Assembly: GCA_963556495.2 (NCBI GenBank)
Contig: OY747714.1
Coordinates: forward strand, 53,108,741 to 53,172,740
DNA from: Valencia hispanica
Taxonomy: Eukaryota; Chordata; Actinopteri; Cyprinodontiformes; Valenciidae
Length of the DNA: 64,000 nt
Direction: 5' to 3'
The position numbers and the translations under genes are program-made. The notes under the pieces were generated by a model, which saw nothing but the letters and a program-made list of their open reading frames with translations, was not told where the DNA came from and did no database searches. Positions 1-10,020 of the stretch are shown in pieces. Within the stretch, counting starts at the first letter, position 1, and the number at the start of each line of letters is the position of its first letter.

Positions 1-170
1 ACATGGAGTTAAGGCCTGTTAGATTAATGGATTACCCTTCAGAGAATTTCATTATACATATGATATTCAATCAGCCTTAACTGACATCCATGATGGACTT
101 TCAAAATAAGACTCAAACAAGCTCTTCAAAATAAAAGCCTTCAGATTTTCCATAGACGATTCATAGGGGT

Positions 171-648
171 TGTCTGTCTCTGTCTGTCTGTCTCTCTGTC
201 TGTCTCTTTCTCTCTGTCTGTCTCTTTCCGTCTCTCTGTCTGTCTCTGTCTCTCTTTCTGTCTCCCTGTCTTTCTCTGTCTGCCCGTCTCTGTCTCTCTG
301 TCTGTCTCTTTGTCTGTCTTTGTCTGTCTCTTTCTGTCTCCCTGTCTGTCTCTGTCTCTCTGTCTATCTCTTTGTCTGTCTGTCTGTCTCTGTCTCTCTT
401 TCTGTCTCCCTGTCTGTCTCTGTCTCTCTGTCTGTCTCTTTGTCTGTCTTTCTCTGTCTCTGTCTGCCCGTCTCTGTCTCTCTGTCCATCTCTCTGTCTG
501 TCTCTGTCTCTCTTTCCGTCTCTCTGTCTGTCTCTGTCTCTCTGTCCGTCTCCCTTTCAGTCTCTGTCTCTCTTTCCGTCTCTCTGTCTTTCTCTGTCTC
601 TTTCTGTCTCCCTGTCTGTCTCTGTCTGCCCGTCTCTGTCTCTCTGTC
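171..648 (+). repeat. Pyrimidine-rich TGTC/TCTC tract, unit 1
   Basis: About 480 bp of almost pure T/C with regular G, built from TGTC, TCTC and TTTC words. It sits between the head module and the conserved phrase CAGTGACTGTCGAGCTGCG. It is the longest such tract in the window, and it is open in all three plus frames only because it lacks purine-rich stop codons. Confidence 0.9.
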
Positions 649-906
649 AGTGACTGTCGAGCTGCGAATTGAGCGGTCTTAAAGGACTTTGTGTCCCTGT
701 CTCTCTCTCTCTCTCTTTCTGTCTATAAGTTAGTTGACTTAATAGGCACATTCTTTGTTCTGGCCACAACTCCATTTCCCATAATGCTTCAGCAAATACA
801 TTGTCCATTCATTTCTAAGCACATTGCTGCCTGGGCTTTTAAAACAGACCGCTTATCTGACTTAGGAGAGTATTCCAACACATAGAAAAGTATTCACACC
901 CCTTAC

Positions 907-1770
907 CTAATATTATGCTAGTTAGCATTATTAAGCTAGTTAGCATTAGCATGCTAGCTATTTTTAGCATTTTAGCTAAATTTGGGTTTTTGACTAACTT
1001 TTCGTGCTGATTCCACTGATGCTAATGATAACATGTTAGCTAGCATTAGCATGCTAGTTAGCATTAGCATGCTAGCGCATGTTAGCATTTTAGCTAATTT
1101 TTCAAATTTTCTTATCTTTTCGTAGTGATTACGTTGTAGCTAATGATTACATGTTAGCTAGCATTAGCATGCTAGTTAGCATTAGCATGCTAGCTCATTT
1201 TAGCATTTTAGCTATTTTTTTGAATTTTCTTAACTTTTCACTGTTATTACGTTGCAGCTAATGATTACATGTTAGCTAGCATGCGCATGCTAGTTAGCAT
1301 TAGCATGCTAGCTAATTTAAGAATTTTAGCTAATTCTTCAACATTTCTTAACTTTTCGTAGTGATTATGTTGCAGCTAATGATTACATGTTAGCTAGCAT
1401 TAGCATGCTAGTTAGCATTAGCATGCTAGCTCATTTTAGCATTTTAGCTAATTTTTGAATTTCGCTTAACTTTTTTAACTCATTGCTTCAAGGCTTTTAA
1501 TAACATGCTAGCTAGCATTAGCATGCTAGCTCATATTAGCATTTTTGCTAATTTTTGAATTTTGCCTACCTTTTTTTTCTCATTGCTTCGAGGCTGTTGA
1601 TAACATGCTAGTTAGCATTAGCATGCTAGCTCATGTTAGCATTTTTGCTAATTTTTTAATTTTGCTTAACTTTTTTTACTCATTGCTTCGAGGCTGTTGA
1701 TAACATGCTAGTTAGCATTAGCATGCTAGCTCATGTTAGCATTTTTGCTTTTTTTTTAAATTTGGGCTAG
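907..1770 (+). repeat. GCTAGC/GCATGC minisatellite, unit 1
   Basis: Repeated GCTAGTTAGCATTAGCATGC words alternate with an AT-rich spacer. The anchor motif ACGTTGYAGC or its variant falls at 1131, 1249 and 1367, giving a 118-bp period. From about 1470 the spacer changes to one containing ACTCATTGCTTCGAGGC, so two spacer subfamilies are present. Confidence 0.9.
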
Positions 1771-1780
1771 GCAACAGAAG

Positions 1781-2880
1781 CTCTGATTGGGGGTGTGTGA
1801 CTGATTACGCACCACGTGGCAGGCCCCGTTTAAATTTCCTGAAATTTTCTAGTTTATTTATTTATTTTTCTTCCGTCCACCTTAATGCGGGTCGTACCGT
1901 AGCATGCACCCCCACAATATATATATCAAAACGTGCGGCTCGATCTCGAGATGGGTGCTATTACTTTTATAAGCGATTGGAGTTACCATGGCGACGTAAT
2001 TAGCAAAAAACCACGCCCAAAAATCCCATAGGAATGAATGGAGTCCGGTGTCGGAGCGATCAAAAAAATCCACTTTTTTGAGGATTTACTGTGTCATCAT
2101 ACGTTCACTTAGAAAAACCATTAAAATCTCAGTTTGTAGGAATATCCGAGCACTTTTCAGAAGTGAAGACGGGATGTTGATATCTGTTACGGTTTTTTCA
2201 CAATGAGCCTCTGAGCGACCCAAAGTTTGCCTCAAATTTAAAAATTTAAAAATTTTTCAGTGTAACTGCCGTTAAGTTAGAGTGCGAGACTTTGTCCGAG
2301 CTGGAACCCAAATTATTTTTTAACTCGTCGTCACGGTCACATATTTCCTTCTACTGAACTGATTTTCGCCCATGTGAAAGCCACGCCCGATGACATTCAC
2401 ACGATCTTTTCAAAATTTCTCTATGTCTCACCGTTTTCTCTCAGCGGACTTTCGTTTGCAAAAAATCAGACACATTTTGAGCAGATTTCAGAAAATCCCC
2501 CTATTGTTTAACATTGAGCAAGTCTGACAGTTTCTGAAGCTGGGGCTTGTGACAAGACATTTTTAACTCGTTTGTTCTCGGACTCTGAAATATGTAGAGA
2601 GTTGTGCTTTTCCATGATCGAAGGCGAAACCCGGCTCTCACTGACGCTTCAAGAATTTTTTCGATACATCGCACGGTTTTTGAACAGCAGCAATTTGTTC
2701 GGAAGCCTTTTTGGGGTCAGAGATGGATTTAGAGCTTCAAAGTGGCTGACATGTCAGAGACAAATTAGTCACGCTAAATTAGTCACGGCCATTAGTTGCC
2801 AAGCAACGGCACACCTGCACTTCTCAGGAGAGCCAGAGGTCATTAGAGTTCATTCCAACTCTATTTGAACATGGATTTAG
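1781..2880 (+). repeat. Conserved core module (type A), unit 1
   Basis: The core starts at CTCTGATTGGGGGTGTGTGA and ends at AACATGGATTTAG. It includes a T-rich junction (about 1850-1866), a short TA run near 1917, the sequence CTTTTATAAGCG near 1965 (reads CGCTTATAAAAG, TATA-like, on the minus strand) and an A/T homopolymer zone near 2240. A plus-strand frame at 2572-2868 (98 codons) is open in every unit but matches no family I know. The sequence resembles dispersed teleost noncoding repeats; this is recollection, not a search result. Confidence 0.8.
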
Positions 2881-3668
2881 GCCTTCAGATTTACCATAGA
2901 AGCTGTAGATTACTTTGTACTAATTCTGATTAGTGTGGAGTGCTCTTACATGTCTTGAAACTGACTTTTGACCCACAAAATAAGACTCAAACAATATTTA
3001 CAAAATAAAAGCCCTAAGATTTTGTATACAATATCACAGTACCCTATTATTTTACACTACTATTAAAGATCTATTACACATTTATTACTACTATTACACT
3101 ACTCTCACATAGAGGTTCTCTCCGTCAGCGACTGACTCTGAAGGACTCCATGTCTGTGTCTCAGCGGAGGGTCCGCTGCGGAAGCAGCGGTCTGAAAGAA
3201 CTTTTCTGCCTTTCTCTGTCTCTTTTTTTTCTGATTAGTGTGGAGTGCTCATACATGTCTTGAAACTGACATTTGGGTAGCTGTAGATTCATTTCCAGTA
3301 ATTCTGATTAGTGTGGAGTGCTCATACATGTCTTGAAAGTGACTTTTGACCCACACTGTCTGATCAGCTGATTGGGTCACACACACATGCACCTGTGACT
3401 TTGCTGTTACTTAGCAACAGCACAGCTGGCCTCTGAGGAGAACAAAAGGTCTCTTAAGGTCATTAGAACTCTATTTAGACATGGAGTTAAGGCCTGTTAG
3501 ATTAATGGATTACCCTTCAGAGGATTTCATTATACATATGATATTCAATCAGCCTTAACTGACATCCATGATGGACTTTCAAAATAAGACTCAAACAAGC
3601 TCTTCAAAATAAAAGCCCTCAGATTTTCTATAGAAGATCATAGCAGCTTATTGTTTTACACTACTGCA
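2881..3668 (+). repeat. Distal module with GNRA-type hairpin, unit 1
   Basis: The segment holds 73-bp subrepeats that begin CTGATTAGTGTGGAGTGC, the phrase CAGCGACTGACTCTGAAGG, and at 3173-3190 the inverted repeat CCGCTGC-GGAA-GCAGCGG (7-bp stem, GGAA loop). A second hairpin of the same sequence is at 3854-3871 in the next distal copy. Confidence 0.8.
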
Positions 3669-3704
<36 letters not shown>

Positions 3705-3705
3705 T

Positions 3706-3762
<57 letters not shown>
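3669..3762 (+). repeat. (GTCT)n microsatellite, GACA family
   Basis: About 94 bp of GTCT repeats with one TTCT interruption; the complementary strand reads (GACA)n. It is the purest tetranucleotide run in the window and sits where the second head module should meet a mixed pyrimidine tract. Confidence 0.95.
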
Positions 3763-3763
<1 letters not shown>

Positions 3764-4635
3764 CCTCTAAGCAGCAGCTGCACCTCTTGTCTCTTTGGAG
3801 ATGAGCCAGCGACTGACTCTGAAGGACTCTATGTCTGTCTCTCAGCGGAGGGTCCGCTGCGGAAGCAGCGGTCTGAAAGAATTTTTCTGCCTTTCTCTGT
3901 CTCTTTTTTTTCTGATTAGTGTGGAGTGCTTGTTCATGTCTTGAAACTGACATTTGGGTAGCTGTAGCTACATTTCCAGTAATTCTGATTAGTGTGGAGT
4001 GCTCATACATGTCTTGAAATTGACTTTTGACCCACACTGTCTGAGGCTCTGTGGAGGAGAGCTCATTAAAGGTCACTAAAGGTCATCATAACACTCTATG
4101 GACATGAATTTAAGGTCTGATAGAACAGTTGATTACCATTGGTGGTAGCGCAACATATGAATAAAGAGACTGAATCAGCCTCAACTGACATCCATGCTGG
4201 ACTTTCAAAATAAGACTCAAATAATCTCTTCAAAATAAAAGCCCTCTGATCTTCAATACAATATCACAGGACCCTATTGTTTTAAACTATTGCTGTCTTT
4301 CTGTCTGTCTGTCTGTCTGTCTGTCTGACTGCCTGCCTGTAAGCCGAGCATCAGCTGATTGGGTCACACACACATGCACCTGTGACTTTGCTGTTACTTA
4401 GCAACAGCACAGCTGGCCTCTGAGGAGAACAAAAGGTCACTTAAGGTCATTAGAACTCTATTTAGACATGGAGTTAAGGCCTGTTAGATTAATGGATTAC
4501 CCTTCAGAGGATTTCATTATACATATGATATTCAATCAGCCTTAACTGACATCCATGATGGACTTTCAAAATAAGACTCAAACAAGCTCTTCAAAATAAA
4601 AGCCTTCAGATTTTCTATAGACGATTCATAGGGGT

Positions 4636-4878
4636 TGTCTGTCTGTCTTTCTCTCTGTCTGTCTCTTTCTCTCTTTCTGTCTCTCTTTCTGTCTCTTTGT
4701 CTGTCTTTCTCTGTCTCTTTCTGTCTCTCTGTCTGTCTCTGTCTCTCTTTCTGTCTCCCTGTCTGTCTCTGTCTGCCCGTCTCTGTCTCTCTGTCTGTCT
4801 CTTTCTGTCTCTCTGTCTGTCTCTGTCTCTCTTTCTGTCTCCCTGTCTGTCTCTGTCTGCCCGTCTCTGTCTCTCTGT
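4636..4878 (+). repeat. Pyrimidine tract, unit 2
   Basis: About 243 bp of TGTC/TCTC words. Its word order is close to the tract at 41349-41557, with the same run of TTTCTGTCTC words near the start and an internal TGCCCGTC block present twice. Confidence 0.9.
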
Positions 4879-5133
4879 CAGTGACTGTGGAGCTGCGAAT
4901 TGAGCGGTCTTAAAGGACTTTGTGTCCCTGTCTCTCTCTCTCTTTCTGTCTATAAGTTAGTTGACTTAATAGGCACATTCTTTGTTCTGGCCACAACTCC
5001 ATTTCCCATAATGCTTCAGCAAATACATTGTCCATTCATTTCTAAGCACATTGCTGCCTGGGCTTTTAAAACAGACCGCTTATCTGACTTGGGAGAGTAT
5101 TCTAACACATAGAAAAGTATTCACACCCCTTAC

Positions 5134-6170
5134 CTAATATTATGCTACTTAGCATTATTAAGCTAGTTAGCATTAGCATGCTAGCTATTTTTAGCATTTT
5201 AGCTAAATTTGGGTTTTTGACTAACTTTTCGTGCTGATTCCTCTGATGCTATTTGTTACATGTTAGCTAGCATGCGCATGCTAGTTAGCATTAGCATGCT
5301 AGCTCATGCTAGCATTTAAGAAAATTTTTGACATTTTCGTAACTTTTCGTAATGATTACGTTGTAGCTAATGATTACATGTTAGCTAGCATTAGCATGCT
5401 AGTTAGCATTAGCATGCTAGCTCATGTTAGCATTTTAGCTAATTTTTTAAAATTTCTTAACTTTTCGTAGTGATTACGTTGAGGCTAACGATTACATGTT
5501 AGCTAGCATTAGGATGCTAGTTAGCATTAGCATGCTAGCTCATGTTAGCATTTTTGCTAATTTTGGAATCTTTCTTAACTTTTTTTACTCATTGCTTCGA
5601 GGCTATTGATAAAATGCTAGTTAGCATTAGCATGCTAGCTCATGTTAGCATTTTAGCTAATTTTTTGAATTTGCTTAACTTTTTTTACTCATTGCTTCGA
5701 GGCTATTGATAACATGCTAGTTAGCATTAGCATGCTAGCTCATGTTAGCATTTAAGCATTTTTTTAATTTGTCCACACTTTTTCTACTTATTGCTTCGAA
5801 CCTATTGATAACATGTTAGATTGGGGGTGTGCTCATTTTAGCTAGCTCATTTTAGCATTTTAGCTATTTTTTTGAATTTTCTTAACTTTTCACTGTTATT
5901 ACGTTGCAGCTAATGATTACATGTTAGCTAGCATGCGCATGCTAGTTAGCATTAGCATGCTAGCTCATGTTAGCATTTTTGCTAATTTTTGAATTTTGCT
6001 TAACTTTTTTCACTCATTGCTTCGAGGATATTAATAACATGCTAGTTAGCATTAACATGCTAGCTCATGTTAGCATTTTTGCAATTTTTTTAATTTGTCC
6101 CAACTTTTTCTACTTATTGCTTCGAACCTATTGATAACATGTTAGCTAGCATTAGTATGCTAGGCTAGGC
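5134..6170 (+). repeat. Minisatellite with embedded core fossil, unit 2
   Basis: The 118-bp-type array is interrupted near 5817-5832 by GATTGGGGGTGTG, the sequence that normally opens the core module, after which the minisatellite resumes. Unit 12 has the same interruption. In unit 11 the core really does begin at the equivalent place. Confidence 0.85.
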
Positions 6171-6251
6171 AGCATAACCTCTGATTGGGGGTGTGTGACT
6201 GATTACGCACCACGTGGCAGGCCCCGTTTAAATTTCCTGAAATTTTCTAGT

Positions 6252-6521
6252 TAGGGGCCTGCCAATGCAATGCAGGGAGAAGCAGAGCATTGCATTGCGA
6301 AGCAATGCAATGCACTGCCTCCCATGCAATTGCATGGCAAGGCACCTATTATTCTACACCTCTAAACTGGACTCTTTATTATTTATTAGGGGCCTGCCAA
6401 TGCAATGCAGGGAGAAGCAGAGCATTGCATTGCGAAGCAATGCAATGCACTGCCTCCCATGCAATTGCATGGCAAGGCACCTATTATTCTACACCTCTAA
6501 ACTGGACTCTTTATTATTTAT
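6252..6521 (+). repeat. Tandem pair of 135-bp GCAATGC palindromic inserts, unit 2
   Basis: Two near-identical copies begin at 6252 and 6387. Each contains a perfect 12-bp hairpin GCATTGCATTGC-GAA-GCAATGCAATGC (6287-6313 in the first copy) and the palindrome CCATGCAATTGCATGG. Cores without the insert read straight from CTAGTT into TATTTATTT, so the boundaries can be read from empty sites in units 1, 3, 4, 5, 7, 8, 11 and 12. It could be a foldback or MITE-like element; no clear target duplication was found. Confidence 0.75.
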
Positions 6522-8300
6522 TTATTTATTTTTCTTCCGTCCACCTTAATGCGGGTCGTACCGTAGCATGCACCCCCACAATATATATATCAAAACGTGC
6601 GGCTCGATCTCGAGATGGGTGCTATTACTTTTATAAGCGATTGGAGTTACCATGGCGACGTAATTAGCGAAAAACCACGCTCAAAAATCCCATAGGAATG
6701 AATGGAGTCCGGTGTCGGAGCGATCAAAAAAATCCACTTTTTTGAGGATTTACTGTGTCATCATACGTTCACTTAGAAAAACCATTAAAATCTCAGTTTG
6801 TAGGAATATCCGAGCACTTTTCAGAAGTGAAGACGGGATGTTGATATCTGTTACGGTTTTTTCACAATGAGCCTCTGAGCGACCCAAAGTTTGCCTCAAA
6901 TTAAAAAATTTAAAAATTTTTCAGTGTAACTGCCGTTAAGTTAGAGTGCGAGACTTTGTCCGAGCTGGAACCCAAATTATTTTTTAACTCGTCGTCACGG
7001 TCACATATTTCCTTCTACTGAACTGATTTTCGCCCATGTGAAAGCCACGCCTGATGACATTCACACGATCTTTTCAAAATTTCTCTATGTCTCACCGTTT
7101 TCTCTCAGCGGACTTTCGTTTGCAAAAAATCAGACACATTTTGAGCAGATTTCAGAAAATCCCCCTATTGTTTAACATTGAGCAAGTCTGACAGTTTCTG
7201 AAGCTGGGGCTGGTGACAAGACATTTCTAACTCGTTTGTTCTCGGACTCTGAAATATGTAGAGAGTTGTGCTTTTCCATGATCGAAGGCGAAACCCGGCT
7301 CTCACTGACGCTTCAAGAATTTTTTCGATACATCGCACGGTTTTTGAACAGCGGCAATTTGTTCGGAAGCCTTTTTGGGGTCAGAGATGGATTTAGAGCT
7401 TCAAAGTGGCTGACATGTCAGAGACAAATTAGTCACGCTAAATTAGTCACGGCCATTAGTTGCCAAGCAACGGCACACCTGCACTTCTCAGGAGAGCCAG
7501 AGGTCATTAGAGTTCATTCCAACTCTATTGGAACATGGATTTAGGCCTTCAGGTTTACCATAGAAGCTGTAGATTACTTTGTACTAATTCTGATTAGTGT
7601 GGAGTGCTCTTACATGTCTTGAAACTGACTTTTGACCCACAAAATAAGACTCAAACAATATTTACAAAATAAAAGCCCTAAGATTTTGTATACAATATCA
7701 CAGTACCCTATTATTTTACACTACTATTAAAGATCTATTACACATTTATTACTACTATTACACTACTCTCACATAGAGGTTCTCTCCGTCAGCGACTGAC
7801 TCTGAAGGAGTCCATGTCTGTGTCTCAGCGGAGGGTCAGCGGTCTGAAAGAACTTTTCTGCCTTTCTCTGTCTCTTTTTTTTCTGATTAGTGTGGAGTGC
7901 TTGTTCATGTCTTGAAACTGACATTTGGGTAGCTGTAGATTCATTTCCAGTAATTCTGATTAGTGTGGAGTGCTCATACATGTCTTGAAAGTGACTTTTG
8001 ACCCACACTGTCTGATCAGCTGATTGGGTCACACACACATGCACCTGTGACTTTGCTGTTACTTAGCAACAGCACAGCTGGCCTCTGAGGAGAACAAAAG
8101 GTCTCTTAAGGTCATTAGAACTCTATTTAGACATGGAGTTAAGGCCTGTTAGATTAATGGATTACCCTTCAGAGGATTTCATTATACATATGATATTCAA
8201 TCAGCCTTAACTGACATCCATGATGGACTTTCAAAATAAGACTCAAACAAGCTCTTCAAAATAAAAGCCCTCAGATTTTCTATAGAAGATTCATAGGGGT

Positions 8301-8748
8301 TGTCTGTCTGTCTGTCTCTCTGTCTGTCTCTTTCTCTCTGTCTGTCTCTCTTTCTGTCTCTTTGTCTGTCTTTCTCTATCTCTTTCTGTCTCTGTCTCTC
8401 TTTTTGTCTCTGTCTGTCTCTCTTTCTGTCTCCTTGTCTGTCTTTCTCTGTCTCTGTCTATCTCTGTCTCTCTTTCTGTCTCTGTCTGTCTCTCTTTCTG
8501 TCTCCCTGTCTGTCTTTCTCTGTCTCTGTCTGTCTCTGTCTCTCTTTCTGTCTCTTTGTCTGTCTGTCTTTCTCTGTCTCTCTCTGTCTCTGTCTCTCTT
8601 TCTGTCTCTGTCTGTCTCTCTTTCTGTCTCCCTGTCTGTCTTTCTCTCTCTGTCTGTCTCTGTCTCTCTTTCTGTCTCTTTGTCTGTCTTTCTCTGTCTC
8701 TTTCTGTCTCCCTGTCTGTGTCTGTCTGCCCGTCTCTGTCTCTCTGTC
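8301..8748 (+). repeat. Pyrimidine tract, unit 3
   Basis: About 448 bp of TGTC/TCTC words whose order matches the tract at 27432-27879, so both encode the same 160-codon and 136-codon pseudo-frames. For a sequence class that mutates fast by slippage, this implies a very recent common copy. Confidence 0.9.
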
Positions 8749-9002
8749 AGTGACTGTCGAGCTGCGAATTGAGCGGTCTTAAAGGACTTTGTGTCCCTGT
8801 CTCTCTCTCTCTTTCTGTCTATAAGTCAGTTTACTTAATAGGCACATTCTTTATACCTGCCACAACTCCATTTCCCATAATGCTTCAGCAATGACATTGT
8901 CCATTCATTTCTAAGCACATAGCTGCCTGGGCTTTTAAAACAGACCGCTTATCTGACTTAGGAGAGTATTCTAACACATAGAAAAGTATTCACACCCCTT
9001 AC

Positions 9003-10020
9003 CTAATATTATGCTACTTAGCATTATTAAGCTAGTTAGCATTAGCATGCTAGCTATTTTTAGCATTTTAGCTAAATTTGGGTTTTTGACTAACTTTTCG
9101 TGCTGATTCCTCTGATGCTAATGATAACATGTTAGCTAGCATTAGCATGCTAGTTAGCATTAGCATGCTAGCTCATGTTAGCATTTTTGCTAATTTTTCA
9201 AATTTTCTTAACTTTTCGTAGTGATTACGTTGTAGCTAATGATTACATGTTAGCTAGCATTAACATGCTAGTTAGCATTAGCATGCTAGCTCATTTTAGC
9301 ATTTTAGCTATTTTTTTGAATTTTCTTAACTTTTCACTGTTATTACGTTGCAGCTAATGATTACATGTTAGCTAGCATGCGCATGCTAGCTAGCATTAGC
9401 ATGCTAGCTCATGTTAGCATTTTAGCTAATTTTTCAAATTTTCTTAACGTTTCGTAGTGATTACGTTGTAGCTAATGATTACATGTTAGCTAGCATTAGC
9501 ATGCTAGTTAGCATTAGCATGCTAGCTCATTTTAGCATTTTAGCTATTTTTTTGAATTTTCTTAACTTTTCACTGTTATTACGTTGCAGCTAATGATTAC
9601 ATGTTAGCTAGCATGCGCATGCTAGTTAGCATTAGCATGCTAGCTAAATTTAGAATTTTAGCTAATTTTTCAACATTTCTTAACTTTTCGTAGTGATTAT
9701 GTTGCAGCTTTTGATTACATGTTAGCTAGCATTAGCATGCTAGTTAGCATTAGCATGCTAGCTCATGTTAGCATTTTTGCAAATTTTTCAAATTTTCTTA
9801 ACTTTTCGTAGTGATTACGTTGTAGCTAATGATTACATGTTAGCTAGCATTAGCATGCTAGCTCATGTTAGCATTTTTGCTAATTTTTGAATTTTGCTTA
9901 ACTTTTTTTACTCATTGCTTCGAGGCTATTAATAACATGCTAGCTATCATTAGCATGCTAGTTAGCATTAGCATGCTAGCTCATGTTAGCATTTTAGCTA
10001 TTTTTTTAATTTGTTCTAGG
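9003..10020 (+). repeat. Minisatellite, unit 3
   Basis: The 1018-bp array has the same length and block order as 28134-29151. The only difference I found is one base near 9782 (GCAAATT here, GCTAATT there). It ends TTTGTTCTAGG, a terminus shared only with units 5 and 8. Confidence 0.9.

Larger units (their letters stand above)
1..4464 (+). repeat. Macrosatellite unit 1
   Basis: Modules in order: head module 1-170, pyrimidine tract 171-648, linker 649-906, minisatellite 907-1770, core 1781-2880, distal module 2881-3478, a second head copy 3479-3668, a pure GTCT tract 3669-3762, and a third, more diverged distal copy 3763-4464. The three head/distal copies share recognisable phrases (a CAAAATAAGACTCAAACAA block, an AAAATAAAAGCC block, an ACTGACATCCATG block), so the unit itself grew by older tandem duplication. 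The window opens exactly at the head phrase ACATGGAGTTAAGG, so the array probably continues to the left. No coding function is inferred. Confidence 0.9.
4465..8130 (+). repeat. Macrosatellite unit 2
   Basis: Modules: head 4465-4635, pyrimidine tract 4636-4878, minisatellite 5134-6170, core 6179-7544 and a single distal module 7545-8130. The core carries two tandem copies of a 135-bp palindromic insert. In the distal module one arm of the usual CCGCTGC/GCAGCGG hairpin is removed by a 12-bp deletion near 7838. The pyrimidine tract and minisatellite resemble those of unit 12 more than those of the neighbouring units. Confidence 0.9.

Noticed and set aside
171..648. Long Ser/Leu/Val/Cys-only open frames in the pyrimidine tracts of every unit
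   Set aside because: They are open because TGTC/TCTC repeats contain no stop codons; several frames are open at once and composition is purely repetitive.
907..1770. CRISPR-like regular repeat/spacer spacing in the minisatellite
   Set aside because: The spacers are also repeated and the repeat words are palindromic variants; the context is a eukaryotic satellite.
1882..2073. Minus-strand 63-codon frame repeated in most cores
   Set aside because: Short, no domain, and repeated only because the core is repeated.
3648..4076. Minus-strand frame with a TDRQTDRQ repeat, and similar frames in units 3 and 9
   Set aside because: Translation of the GACA microsatellite; no conserved protein context.
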